Origin: JAKLIX01 sp964605655
GTDB lineage: Bacteria; Bacteroidota; Bacteroidia; Bacteroidales; CAIXZF01
Direction of reading: 5' to 3'
Assembly (NCBI GenBank): GCA_964605655.1
Contig: CAZSDK010000012.1
Location: forward strand, 1 to 64,000
DNA length: 64,000 nt
The notes below the pieces were generated by a model. The model did no database searches. It saw only the letters and a program-made list of their open reading frames with translations, and had not been told where the DNA came from. Made by a program: the position numbers and the translations under genes. Each line of letters starts with the position of its first letter. Position 1 is the first letter of the stretch. Of this stretch, positions 1 through 8,241 are shown in pieces.

Positions 1-73
1 GATTCGCTAGCTCAGCAGGTAGAGCATCGCCCTTTTAAGGCGGGGGTCCTGGGTTCGAATCCCAGGCGGATCA
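1..73 (+). tRNA. tRNA-Lys (anticodon TTT)
   Basis: The sequence folds as a full cloverleaf. The acceptor stem pairs bases 1-7 with 66-72, with discriminator A at 73. The D-arm is GCTC/GAGC. The anticodon stem is TCGCC/GGCGG around loop CTTTTAA, so the anticodon is TTT at 34-36. The T-arm is CTGGG-TTCGAAT-CCCAG. No CCA is encoded. The first base of the window is base 1 of the tRNA, so its promoter is outside. A strong hairpin with a T-rich tail follows at 83-140. Confidence 0.95.
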
Positions 74-82
74 CAAAAACAG

Positions 83-140
83 AGCGAGAGCTGGTGTCAG
101 TACTTAGAAGTACTGAGGTTAGTTCTCGCTTTTCTTTTTG
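83..140 (+). terminator. Rho-independent terminator of tRNA-Lys
   Basis: The outer stem AGCGAGAGCT (83-92) pairs with AGTTCTCGCT (121-130), with one G-T wobble. It encloses a second perfect stem, CAGTACTT (98-105) with AAGTACTG (108-115). A T-rich run (TTTTCTTTTTG) follows. Position right after the tRNA fits termination. Confidence 0.75.
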
Positions 141-149
141 CCCTAAGTA

Positions 150-175
150 CCTGCCTGACTGCGTCAGCAGGCAGG
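150..175. repeat. CCTGCCTG/CAGGCAGG palindromic repeat
   Basis: CCTGCCTG (150-157) and CAGGCAGG (168-175) form an 8-bp stem around a short loop. The same 8-base arms recur at 37633-37640 and 37652-37659 with a different loop, and a lone CCTGCCTG lies at 1783-1790, inside the terminator loop after the ATPase gene. This looks like a short dispersed intergenic palindrome; its function is unknown. Confidence 0.5.
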
Positions 176-250
176 CTGAAACTAGCTCTGGTACTCACAC
201 AATAATAAATTGCGAATTCAGAGTGCAGGATGCAGAATTTATTTTCGAAT

Positions 251-269
251 TTCGATTTTTGAAATCGAA
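251..269. other. Small perfect hairpin before ATPase promoter
   Basis: TTCGATTT (251-258) and AAATCGAA (262-269) form an 8-bp stem with a 3-base loop. It lies about 20 bases upstream of the -7 box of the following gene, so it could be an operator or simply a weak terminator. The rest of 176-289 shows nothing else I recognise. Confidence 0.3.
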
Positions 270-289
270 CATTTTCTTCAATTTTTTCG

Positions 290-297
290 TATATTTG
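290..297 (+). promoter_or_regulatory. -7 promoter element (TATATTTG) of ATPase gene
   Basis: TATATTTG matches the Bacteroidota -7 consensus TAnnTTTG and ends 23 bases before the ATG at 321. No convincing TTG is seen at the expected upstream spacing. Confidence 0.5.
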
Positions 298-320
298 CAT
301 AAACACCATTGTATTTTAGC

Positions 321-1682
321 ATGAGAAGAGATATTATCCAATTGTTTATTGATTGGAAAGAAAAGAAAAGCAGGAAACCATTAATAGTAAGAGGCGCCCG
401 GCAGGTGGGCAAAACATTTGCTATTAAAGAATTTGCTACACACCATTTCGAAAATTCAGTGAGTATAAATCTGGAGGAGTCTCCGGTATTGAGAACCATT
501 TTCTTAAGCAATAATCCATTTCTAATCATCCAGGAACTTTCAGTATTAAAGAAAACAAGAATTGAACCTGGCAAGACCCTCCTTTTTCTGGACGAAATTC
601 AAGTTTGTCCGGAAGCCATTGTATCCTTAAGATACTTTTATGAACAAATGCCTGAGCTACATGTAATTGCAGCCGGTTCACTTCTCGACCATACATTGAA
701 TGAATTAAAACTATCTATGCCGGTCGGAAGAGTTGAGTTTTGCTATATGTACCCCATGAGTTTCAGGGAGTTTTTACTTGCTGTATCAGAGGATCAACTG
801 CTTACCTACTTAGATGAATATGCATTTTCAATGGACTATAGTCAGGCTATTCATCTGAAATTACTGGAATACTTACGCTATTACTTTTTTATAGGAGGTA
901 TGCCTGAAGCTGTCAAGGTTTTTGTCGATGACAATGACCTGTTGGCCATCGACAGAATCCAGAATAATATTCTCACCTCCCTCCAATATGATTTTGCAAA
1001 GTATGGTAGCAGAAATCAGCAAAGTCATCTAGCCGGAGTGATGAAATACGTTGGTCAAAATACCGGCCGCAAAATTAAGTACGTAAATATTGACCGGGAA
1101 ATACGCTCTGCTAATTTAAAGGAAGCTTTTTACAAGCTGGAAATGAGCAGAATACTAATCCTTGCAAAGCATACAGCCTCGGCCAATATTCCAATTACTA
1201 CTCACCTGAATTCTGACATATTCAAAGCATATTTTTTAGATATCGGCCTGGCCAATCACCTATGCCATATCCAACTTACAGATCCTGCAAAAATTACGAC
1301 AATCAATGAAGGTGCCTTGGCTGAACAATTCGTGGCACAGGAGTTATTGGCAATGTCAGACAAATACATAGCTCCTCAGTTGTATTATTGGACTAGGGAG
1401 GCAAAAAATGCCAATGCTGAAATTGATTTTCTGTTTCAGCATAATAATACGATTTACCCCTTGGAGGTTAAAGCAGGGAAAAGCGGTACTTTAAAATCCT
1501 TGTACGTTTATTTATTTGAAAAGAATCTCAACACAGGGATCCGATTCAATACAGATATGCCCTCTGAAGGTATATTTAAAACGAAAGTCCGATCAGGTAA
1601 TAAAAGCGATGAAATTACTATTCGCCTGATTTCATTACCATTATATATGATCACACAGTTACCGGGTTTGTTAAAGAGGTAA
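321..1682 (+). CDS. AAA ATPase with DUF4143 (PD-(D/E)xK-like) C-terminus
   Basis: This 453-residue protein belongs to the ATP-binding AAA/DUF4143 family, which is common as accessory genes in bacteria and archaea and has no settled function. The Walker A motif GARQVGKT is at residues 25-32 and Walker B LLFLDE at about 87-92. The C-terminal part carries AEIDFLF...YPLEVKAGKSG, a D...ExK arrangement as in PD-(D/E)xK nuclease folds. The frame is open up to a TTG at 309, but the ATG at 321 is preferred because it fits the -7 element at 290-297. It stands alone between tRNA-Lys and a convergent gene, with a shared-looking terminator at 1773-1813. Its AT-rich composition contrasts with the GC-richer housekeeping genes, which suggests acquisition beside the tRNA; that is inference. 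Confidence 0.85.
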   Translation: MRRDIIQLFIDWKEKKSRKPLIVRGARQVGKTFAIKEFATHHFENSVSINLEESPVLRTIFLSNNPFLIIQELSVLKKTRIEPGKTLLFLDEIQVCPEAIVSLRYFYEQMPELHVIAAGSLLDHTLNELKLSMPVGRVEFCYMYPMSFREFLLAVSEDQLLTYLDEYAFSMDYSQAIHLKLLEYLRYYFFIGGMPEAVKVFVDDNDLLAIDRIQNNILTSLQYDFAKYGSRNQQSHLAGVMKYVGQNTGRKIKYVNIDREIRSANLKEAFYKLEMSRILILAKHTASANIPITTHLNSDIFKAYFLDIGLANHLCHIQLTDPAKITTINEGALAEQFVAQELLAMSDKYIAPQLYYWTREAKNANAEIDFLFQHNNTIYPLEVKAGKSGTLKSLYVYLFEKNLNTGIRFNTDMPSEGIFKTKVRSGNKSDEITIRLISLPLYMITQLPGLLKR

Positions 1683-1772
1683 TCTGAAAATCTATATAAA
1701 CTTCACAAAATCAATAATATTGATCAAATCTTTCAATAAATCGAAGTTAGAACTTTCATCAGTCCCCGTTAC

Positions 1773-1813
1773 AAAAACAAAGCCTGCCTGGCCGTCAGTC
1801 AAGATTTGTTTTT
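1773..1813. terminator. Bidirectional terminator between convergent genes
   Basis: AAAAACAAA (1773-1781) pairs with TTTGTTTTT (1805-1813), giving T-runs on both strands. It lies between the stop of the ATPase gene (1682) and the stop of the reverse-strand T9SS protein (1834). The loop contains one arm (CCTGCCTG) of the palindromic repeat seen at 150. Confidence 0.5.
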
Positions 1814-1833
1814 GCCCCTAATAACCTTCCTGC

Positions 1834-3324
1834 TTACCAGTTCCTGATCACCTTCAGGGAGGCTGTCCTCCCGTTTTCAGCCCTCAGATGGATAAAGTAC
1901 AGGCCGGATTTCAGCTCGGATGCCGGGATATGGACCGCTGATTCTCCTGCTGTGTTCTGATTACAGACCAGCCGTCCCAGTACATCGAAAAGGTTAATGG
2001 TCAGGTTACCGGAAAATAATGGTCCCGGAGTAATGATGATCTGATCATCTGTTTGCCTGACGGAAACATTCGCAGGGTCCAGGTTTTCTACCTCATCGCT
2101 GAGGAAGAAACAAGGATAACTGTAATGGATGAAGGGTGGCTCATAATTCCAGACATAAAAACAGCGTGTGGCCCCGGGATGGGCTCCGGTCCAGTCGTCC
2201 CAGCGTCCCGGAAAGAAAAACCACCTTCCCCCCGTTACCTCCATAACCGGCATCTTGAACGTCCAGTCGGATGAGGAACTGATGACAAGGTTCCTGTAGA
2301 ATATCTCTGAAGGCCAAAAAGCATCAGAATAATACACAGAATCAACAGTATAGGTGGTCATGCTGTCGGCTTCAGGGGCCAGTCCGTAAATTTCATAAGG
2401 ATTACGGGTCGTCCAGGAATCTCCGGGATGGGCCCCCAGGTCGAATAGCACATAAAAGGGTCCTCCGAAGGAATAATATACGACGCTTCCTTCCTGGCGC
2501 AGGTAAAAATAATCGTCCATTACCATCTCTTCCATGTGATTGACGGTCTGACAACGGTACTTCCTGCAAGGATACCCTGAAACAACAGCATCACTGACGG
2601 ATTTGATACAGATATTGCCTAAGTCGGTCCCGCCCCATGGGTTAGGTTCTTCATAGTCATGGTACCATTTGTTGTCAGGCCCATCAGGCCAATGTTCGGG
2701 AGGGAGAAAGGTAGAGGAATGAAGGCAACTGTTGAAGTTTTGGTTTATAAAGACCGGGATATTGCCGTGGTGGTAACAGATCAGGTAGGTAAAAGGGGTC
2801 CCGAGAGGAGGTGGACAAAACAAGAAATCGGAATAGAAGAGTCCTCTTCTAATGCTTCCGATCCCTTCAATCCAGATATCGGCCGTGTCATTACTCCACC
2901 AGATGGTGTCAAGACACTCAAACATCCATCTTATCCGGGAAACACCACCCAACATGACCGTATCCCTGCTGAAGCAAAGCTTGTCTAAGAAAGTATCTCC
3001 GGGCTGTATGGAGAAATCATATAGAAGGTTGTTATTCAACCAGATATTATTATTGATATCCTCTCTCAAACGGCCAAAACCAGGGAACCATTCTTCGGGA
3101 TTCTGGTTGCGGGAAATCTGTATGCTGGAGATCTTCCAGCCGGCAGAATCCCAAGGCTGCTCCAGCTTAACCCGGAATCCGGTGTTTTGTCCGCCTTCAC
3201 CCGTGGCATCGTACCACAATGACCAGACAGAGCTGGTATCAAGAAAACTCTGAGAGTACCCAGCGATTACCGGGATCAATAAACATAGTAATATCCAGGT
3301 ACCCCGAACCTTAAATAACTTCAT
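1834..3324 (-). CDS. Secreted protein with T9SS C-terminal sorting domain
   Basis: This 496-residue protein is predicted to cross the inner membrane by the signal peptide at residues 1-25 (MKLFKVRGTW, hydrophobic core, GYSQ) and the outer membrane by the type IX system. The last ~80 residues have the type A sorting-domain pattern: a region like SGNLTINLFDVLGRLV, then LKSGLYFIHL and a C-terminal basic strand (LKVIRNW). The central 400 residues are rich in Trp, Tyr, Asp and Gly and match no domain I recognise. It is likely a cell-surface or released protein of unknown role. It is monocistronic, with a -7 element at 3345-3352. Confidence 0.85.
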   Translation of the reverse strand: MKLFKVRGTWILLCLLIPVIAGYSQSFLDTSSVWSLWYDATGEGGQNTGFRVKLEQPWDSAGWKISSIQISRNQNPEEWFPGFGRLREDINNNIWLNNNLLYDFSIQPGDTFLDKLCFSRDTVMLGGVSRIRWMFECLDTIWWSNDTADIWIEGIGSIRRGLFYSDFLFCPPPLGTPFTYLICYHHGNIPVFINQNFNSCLHSSTFLPPEHWPDGPDNKWYHDYEEPNPWGGTDLGNICIKSVSDAVVSGYPCRKYRCQTVNHMEEMVMDDYFYLRQEGSVVYYSFGGPFYVLFDLGAHPGDSWTTRNPYEIYGLAPEADSMTTYTVDSVYYSDAFWPSEIFYRNLVISSSSDWTFKMPVMEVTGGRWFFFPGRWDDWTGAHPGATRCFYVWNYEPPFIHYSYPCFFLSDEVENLDPANVSVRQTDDQIIITPGPLFSGNLTINLFDVLGRLVCNQNTAGESAVHIPASELKSGLYFIHLRAENGRTASLKVIRNW

Positions 3325-3344
3325 AACTTAAATATTAATCATAT

Positions 3345-3352
3345 CAAAATTA
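3345..3352 (-). promoter_or_regulatory. -7 promoter element (TAATTTTG) of T9SS protein gene
   Basis: On the reverse strand TAATTTTG matches TAnnTTTG, 20 bases upstream of the ATG at 3324. No TTG at canonical spacing is visible. Confidence 0.45.
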
Positions 3353-3582
3353 AAGAAAATAGAGTTCTGGTTAGGAAATTTGCAGAAGATTTCTTTTTAT
3401 GATAAACAACTAAAACGGAATCATCATCCCATTTTTTGGTGCTAATACGAAGGGCGTCAGTTCGGCCCGTGGATGCAACCAGTTCTGATGTAACTTTTAC
3501 ATGACTTTTTGATTTTTTTCAATTGTATAACGAAAAATAATTCCGTACATTTACCCTGCTTACTTATGCCAGGGAGGGGGAT

Positions 3583-3610
3583 GTCATGACTTCCCAATGG
3601 GAATCATGAC
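3583..3610. other. 12-bp hairpin in a 445-base gene-free interval
   Basis: GTCATGA plus TTCCC (3583-3595, one bulged C) pairs with GGGAA plus TCATGAC (3599-3610) around loop AAT. No T-run follows on either strand, so it is not an obvious terminator. The rest of the interval 3325-3769 holds the -7 element of the reverse gene and no other feature I can support. Confidence 0.4.
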
Positions 3611-3769
3611 CTTAATTTCTTATTAACGAGAGTATAAGTTGGTCAGGAGGCTAACGGGAACATGTTTTTTGTTAAGCCTTCCGGGGGTTTTATTCTTATT
3701 TCAGAAAATCCTTAATACCCATCAGTATGAACGCCATCTTTTCTCCCATGAATTTCCGCAATAATTGGG

Positions 3770-4282
3770 TTGTACAAAGTTGTTACTACATCACCTTGTC
3801 CGACCATCATAGTGCAGAAGAGAGCTATGGGCGAAGGATACAATGACATTGTTTTCCCTATCCAGGAAGTGGATTATGTCAGGCAGAAAGTGCAATGGAC
3901 CATCAAGGTGGCCAAGACCTTTAAAGCAAAAATCCACTTGTACATCCTTGATACCAGCAATGATGAGTTGCAGGCCAAGCTGAAAGTGGTGATCAGGCAG
4001 ATAGAGCAGATATTCAAATACCATGAGGTTGAATTCGATATTCAACATTCACAAGGTTCTAGAAACTTCACCAATCAGGTCATCAGTTATGCCTCAGGCA
4101 TCAGGGCCGACCTCATCATGATCATGTCGGACAACGATGTGTTTGACTTCAAAATTTCTCCAGCCGAGGAGAAGATGATCTTCAACACCTCGCAGATTCC
4201 GGTACTTTGTGTTAACCCTCGGAGCTCAATCTGTACAGGATCTCCTTCTGATCCTTATCGTCCTGGCTTTCCGGGTGAATGA
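3770..4282 (+). CDS. Universal stress protein domain protein, 5'-shortened
   Basis: The 170-residue product matches the second half of the tandem UspA-type proteins common in Bacteroidota. Its first residues (YKVVTTSPCPTIIVQKR) look like the closing strand of a first Usp domain. A complete-looking second domain begins at MGEGYNDIVFPI (ATG at 3827) and ends ADLIMIM...TSQIPVLCVNP. No sequence for the rest of domain 1 lies upstream, and the frame hits a stop at 3749-3751. Translation would start at TTG 3770 or, more plausibly, ATG 3827, giving a single-domain 151-residue protein. It may be a relict or a functional single-domain version. The next gene starts 20 bases downstream. Confidence 0.6.
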   Translation: MYKVVTTSPCPTIIVQKRAMGEGYNDIVFPIQEVDYVRQKVQWTIKVAKTFKAKIHLYILDTSNDELQAKLKVVIRQIEQIFKYHEVEFDIQHSQGSRNFTNQVISYASGIRADLIMIMSDNDVFDFKISPAEEKMIFNTSQIPVLCVNPRSSICTGSPSDPYRPGFPGE

Positions 4283-4301
4283 GCGTCCATTATGACCTGT
4301 T

Positions 4302-6128
4302 ATGCGGATCCATGGTGGCATCAAAAAGTTTTCAAATAAATATCAGGTTGGTATGTTACGATTTTGTTGGGCTTTTAAGCTGATACTCCTCTTTATACTC
4401 TTATCTGCAGGTCGTTCAGCTTTTGCTCAAAAGGACATCACAGGTACCGTCAAGGATTCGAAAACAAAAGAACCCCTGGCTTTCTGCAGTATAGGCATCA
4501 GTGGTACCCGGTACGGCGGTTTATGCAACGTGGAGGGGGAATTCAGGATCACGGTGACCAGGGAGTCTGATACACTGGTGTTCAGTTATCTGGGTTACCA
4601 GACTGTGAAGATGACGGCTTCCCAGTTGGCCTTGCACAAGGTCATCTACCTTGAAAGGAAGGAGATATTGCTGAAGGAGTTCGTCGTTCATGCCGACAAT
4701 GATTTCCTGTGGGATATTCTCTCAAAATGTCGCAAATACCTTCGTCGCAATCATGTGCCACAGGTTTGCAAACTGTATTACGGGCTCGAAAGCCAATCAG
4801 GTAATGAGCCTGTAGAGATGCTGGAATGTTATTATAATGCCTGCCTGAATGGTACCACCATCGACAGTTTGTTGCTGAAAAATGGGAGGGTGGCCTTAGC
4901 TCAACAGGAGCAGCATTATTTCCTTTCACTGAATACCTCAAAGGCTGTCACGGCCTTGAATATTGCAGAAGGGAACGACCAATGGCCTGCTCTTCCCACA
5001 AATCTTTCATCCAGACAGGGAAAAAGGGACTTTCGTCTCTGGCTTGCTTATTCTGACGACGCTATGTATAAGATTAATTTTGAATCCATCGACAGTATTC
5101 AAACCCAAAGCAGCGGGACACTATGGATTGACAGCCAGACTTTTGCTCCGCTGAAGACAAAGATATCTCTTCATCATGTCCGTTCTCATCCGTTTATGCC
5201 TATGTTTCCCTTCGATAGTATAAAGAACCTTGACCTTGAGGTGAATCAGACTTACCAGTCTGTGGGAGGTTATTCAGTCCCTGAACACCTCGAGTTTTCT
5301 TATAAGTTCACATACAAGAGTAACCGGGATACGCTAAGACTGGGGCAGCCCGCTCATCTGGAGCGGGAAGTCACCACCCATGGAATATTGTATTTTTATG
5401 ATTATGACCAGCCTTTTTTGTTGCCATATTTCACTTACGCACCCGACTTTGATGATTACCGGAAAATCTCCCTGATTCCTTACAACGCAGACTTCTGGAA
5501 GAACAACAACGCACTGCTGCTGACGAACCGGCAAAAGGAAGAATTGGGATTCCTGATGCAAAAAGGCCAGCTGGTAAATTATACGGAAGGTAACTATGGA
5601 AAGGATTTTCTGAATATCTGCAGGGATAAGGGTTCTGTCTTCGAATATTACTATTGTTTCTGGAAACCGGGCGAGCGTATCATACTGAACAGGAAACTTG
5701 AACAAAACAAGGTGTTTCCAATCGAAAAAATAAACCGGATGATTTTAAGTGATCTTTACCGGTTAAAGGTTCAGATTCTTTTGGATATCAATCCAGAAGG
5801 GGATCATTTTCAGTCCAGGTCGTACACGGTCTTTGATGCCATGAGCACCTTCTTTCACCTTCCTGAACAACCCTATACAAGTGCTTTCCTGAATATTTAT
5901 TTTGACTTGTGGGAAATTGAAAGAAGAAAGATGCAGGCAGAATTGGATTCCAGTAATTTCTCCTTGGATCAAATTCGCACCCTGTATCAGGCAGCAGTGC
6001 ATCGTGCCGGGGAGATAACTGAAAGGTACCTTAAAGAAGTCAAAACCGGAAAGGAAGAGAAAGCTCTGAAAAAATGGAATCGATTAGTAATCAAAGAGAT
6101 ACAAGTCGATCGGATGAAAGAGCAATGA
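4302..6128 (+). CDS. Carboxypeptidase-regulatory-like domain surface protein
   Basis: This 608-residue exported protein has a hydrophobic signal segment ending near SAFAQ, followed by a carboxypeptidase-regulatory-like (CarboxypepD_reg-like) beta-sandwich: DITGTVKDSKTKEPLAFCSI through FSYLGYQTV. In SusC-type proteins this domain precedes a plug and TonB-dependent barrel, but no barrel is apparent here. The remaining ~480 residues are rich in Tyr, Phe and charged residues and end in a coiled-coil-like Lys/Glu-rich tail. The role is unknown; envelope location is likely. ATG 4353 is an alternative start that puts the signal peptide at the extreme N-terminus. It may be co-transcribed with the Usp gene. 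Confidence 0.75.
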   Translation: MRIHGGIKKFSNKYQVGMLRFCWAFKLILLFILLSAGRSAFAQKDITGTVKDSKTKEPLAFCSIGISGTRYGGLCNVEGEFRITVTRESDTLVFSYLGYQTVKMTASQLALHKVIYLERKEILLKEFVVHADNDFLWDILSKCRKYLRRNHVPQVCKLYYGLESQSGNEPVEMLECYYNACLNGTTIDSLLLKNGRVALAQQEQHYFLSLNTSKAVTALNIAEGNDQWPALPTNLSSRQGKRDFRLWLAYSDDAMYKINFESIDSIQTQSSGTLWIDSQTFAPLKTKISLHHVRSHPFMPMFPFDSIKNLDLEVNQTYQSVGGYSVPEHLEFSYKFTYKSNRDTLRLGQPAHLEREVTTHGILYFYDYDQPFLLPYFTYAPDFDDYRKISLIPYNADFWKNNNALLLTNRQKEELGFLMQKGQLVNYTEGNYGKDFLNICRDKGSVFEYYYCFWKPGERIILNRKLEQNKVFPIEKINRMILSDLYRLKVQILLDINPEGDHFQSRSYTVFDAMSTFFHLPEQPYTSAFLNIYFDLWEIERRKMQAELDSSNFSLDQIRTLYQAAVHRAGEITERYLKEVKTGKEEKALKKWNRLVIKEIQVDRMKEQ

Positions 6129-6158
6129 ACAGGAAGCTTATCGGACTTTTAATAACCC

Positions 6159-7469
6159 TCAATGGTTCACGATCCATTTGGAACTGGTAATGACCCTGTC
6201 ATTACTAATAACCTCCAATTGGTAAACTCCATTTTGTAATTCCTTTGCATCCAGTTTTGTCCATTTTTCATTGGATAAGCGAATCTGTTTAACCAGTTTT
6301 CCTGACAGGTCTACGATTCTTAACTCAGTGATTCTTAATCCGGAAATATCTGGTAATCTGATGAGTGTTTCATCAAAGGAAGGATTGGGAAGGATCAGGA
6401 GTGACTCTGGGTTGGCATTTTCAATTTCCGGTGCCGATAACACACCATTCCATTTCAGGATCTCATTGTTGCCTGATTCGCCGCCGGCCAGCCATCCGGT
6501 TGCAGGATCAAGAAAAGCGACCGTCCCGGTGGAGATGATGGAACTGGCCAGGGTGATCATAGTTGCAAACAGGTCGGGAGTGAAAAATATATCAAGCCCG
6601 CTTTGGAATCCTGTTACAACGAACCAGTTGTCGAATCCTGGGACAGAACACATGCCTCCAATGGAATACCCGGAAGGAAAATTCTGGGTATTCCAGGTGA
6701 TCCCGCCATCATTGGTTACATAGATCTCACTGATCTCTGCATCCATTTTCCAGAAAACACCGGTCAGTTCGTTAGAAAAGCAAAGGTTGAAGTTACCGGA
6801 GCCTCCCGGGACTGCTTGTGCCTCTTCCCAGTGAGATCCTTTGTCATTGGACCTGAAGCAACGACCCTTTGTGGTGGAAAACCATACTGAGTTACCAGAG
6901 GCGGAGTAGCAACCGTATGATCCTGTTTCACCTGAAAGTGGATCAGGGATGTCGGTAGCAGGTACCCTTTCCCAAGTGTCACCACCATCGTTGGTCCGTT
7001 GAATTTCCCAATAGCCTTGTGTCGGATCTCCCATAGCTACGACGGTATCCGCAGAGAAAGCAAAAATCCCGTTTGCAAAACCACCTGCAAACTGGTCGGT
7101 GGTGGTGTTGATCCAACTCGCAGCAGCGTCTGTGGTCTTCCAGACCGAGCCTTCACCCAGGTTATTATCAATAAAGAGGTAATAACAGGTGTTTGAATCA
7201 ACGCTGGAAACAGAACCACAAACTGGTTCTCCTGTCACAGGAACCGTATCGAGGTGCCAGGAACTGCCACCGTTCTCTGTTCTGGCAATAAAGGAGCAGG
7301 GATCCCCAAACTCGGAAATGGGTCCGACCCAAACATGCTGCGGATCTGCTGCAGAGATAAAAAAAGTCCAATAGCCTGAACCTGGATAAGTCAGAGGCTG
7401 TGGGACAAACTGGGCCATTCCCTGCCATGCCAGGCACAGCAGGAACAAGGTCAAGAATTTCTTTTTCAT
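6159..7469 (-). CDS. YCF48/BNR-type beta-propeller protein with T9SS sorting domain
   Basis: The 436-residue protein starts with a signal peptide (MKKKFLTLFLLCLAWQGMAQ). It then shows repeats of the type ARTENGGSSWHLD, WKTTDAAASWINT, QRTNDGGDTWERV, RSNDKGSHWEEA and VTNDGGITWNTQ, the Asp-box/BNR pattern of YCF48-like photosynthesis-stability-factor propellers. The C-terminus (PNPSFDETLIRL, VDLSGKLVKQI, LQNGVYQLEV, SSKWIVNH) is a T9SS type A sorting domain. The frame is open upstream, but the ATG at 7469 begins the signal peptide and fits the promoter at 7508-7538. It is likely a surface or secreted propeller; its ligand is unknown. Confidence 0.88.
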   Translation of the reverse strand: MKKKFLTLFLLCLAWQGMAQFVPQPLTYPGSGYWTFFISAADPQHVWVGPISEFGDPCSFIARTENGGSSWHLDTVPVTGEPVCGSVSSVDSNTCYYLFIDNNLGEGSVWKTTDAAASWINTTTDQFAGGFANGIFAFSADTVVAMGDPTQGYWEIQRTNDGGDTWERVPATDIPDPLSGETGSYGCYSASGNSVWFSTTKGRCFRSNDKGSHWEEAQAVPGGSGNFNLCFSNELTGVFWKMDAEISEIYVTNDGGITWNTQNFPSGYSIGGMCSVPGFDNWFVVTGFQSGLDIFFTPDLFATMITLASSIISTGTVAFLDPATGWLAGGESGNNEILKWNGVLSAPEIENANPESLLILPNPSFDETLIRLPDISGLRITELRIVDLSGKLVKQIRLSNEKWTKLDAKELQNGVYQLEVISNDRVITSSKWIVNH

Positions 7470-7507
7470 GGTCGATGTGTTTGAAGTTGAATGCCTTGGA
7501 ATTCCCA

Positions 7508-7538
7508 TAAAGATATGAAAAAATCCGGGGAAAAGCAA
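7508..7538 (-). promoter_or_regulatory. Promoter of propeller gene (TTG-N20-TATCTTTA)
   Basis: On the reverse strand TTG (7536-7538) precedes TATCTTTA (7508-7515) by 20 bases, one mismatch from TTG-N19-TAnnTTTG. It lies 38 bases upstream of the ATG at 7469 and excludes longer N-terminal extensions. Confidence 0.5.
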
Positions 7539-7674
7539 TAGGCACTCCATCAAACTGCCATCGGGATGGATACAGCCTTTGAAAACACGACTTCCCAGTC
7601 TCTCTAAAGAAGTTTAAAGGGCAGTCGGAGCAACAGATTGAATGGTGGAAATGGTCAGGGTAACTGGAAGGGGA

Positions 7675-8142
7675 TCAGTTTCCGATCTCCTCTATCTCCC
7701 CTTTGTCATTGACGAGAACACCCCAGTTGATGGAAACGAGTTTCCCGTCTTTATCAAAAAAGAAGTCTATCAGACCATCTTCATAGGTTACTCTTTTTTC
7801 ACCCCATTCCTCAACGTCTTCGTCGAGCATCTTGAACCCATGCTGCTGCATAATGGTCTTGATCTCTTTTTCACTAAGATTGAAGGCCCAATGGCCAAAG
7901 AGGGTAGATTGCGGATTGTCTACCTCAAAACAGGATATCACTTGTTTTTCAATTCCTTCCAGGAAAACAGTGATCTTTTTGTCCCAGTAATGCAACACGA
8001 TGGTAGGAAACTCATCGGCATCTTCCAGTTCCTCCATATCTTCAGGATTACCCAGGTACTTGATTAACTGCTCCATGGGTTCGCCAAATTTGACTTCCCC
8101 TAGTCCGGATTTGGGTAGAATATCTAACGTTAACTTCTTCAT
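7675..8142 (-). CDS. Hypothetical cytosolic protein, 155 aa
   Basis: I do not recognise a named family. The protein has no signal peptide or membrane segment and is strongly acidic. It opens with LDILPKSGLGEVKFGEPMEQ followed by IKYLGNPED, a pattern (short strand, G-x-FG, helix, LG-P) also seen in small proteins that monitor or bind ligands. Aromatic strands follow (VTYEDGLIDFFFDKDGKLVSI). The ATG at 8142 is preferred over upstream codons because the -7 element TAATTTTG lies at 8160-8167 on the reverse strand. It is a single-gene unit. Confidence 0.75.
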   Translation of the reverse strand: MKKLTLDILPKSGLGEVKFGEPMEQLIKYLGNPEDMEELEDADEFPTIVLHYWDKKITVFLEGIEKQVISCFEVDNPQSTLFGHWAFNLSEKEIKTIMQQHGFKMLDEDVEEWGEKRVTYEDGLIDFFFDKDGKLVSINWGVLVNDKGEIEEIGN

Positions 8143-8159
8143 AATCAATAATTTAATAC

Positions 8160-8167
8160 CAAAATTA
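8160..8167 (-). promoter_or_regulatory. -7 promoter element (TAATTTTG) of 155-aa protein gene
   Basis: Reverse-strand TAATTTTG matches TAnnTTTG, 17 bases upstream of the ATG at 8142. Confidence 0.4.
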
Positions 8168-8241
8168 GCAAATAATTCACCTGATATTAATGAATGCAAG
8201 GTAGGCTATTCCATAAGATAAGGCAAGTTTTTTAACTTGAT

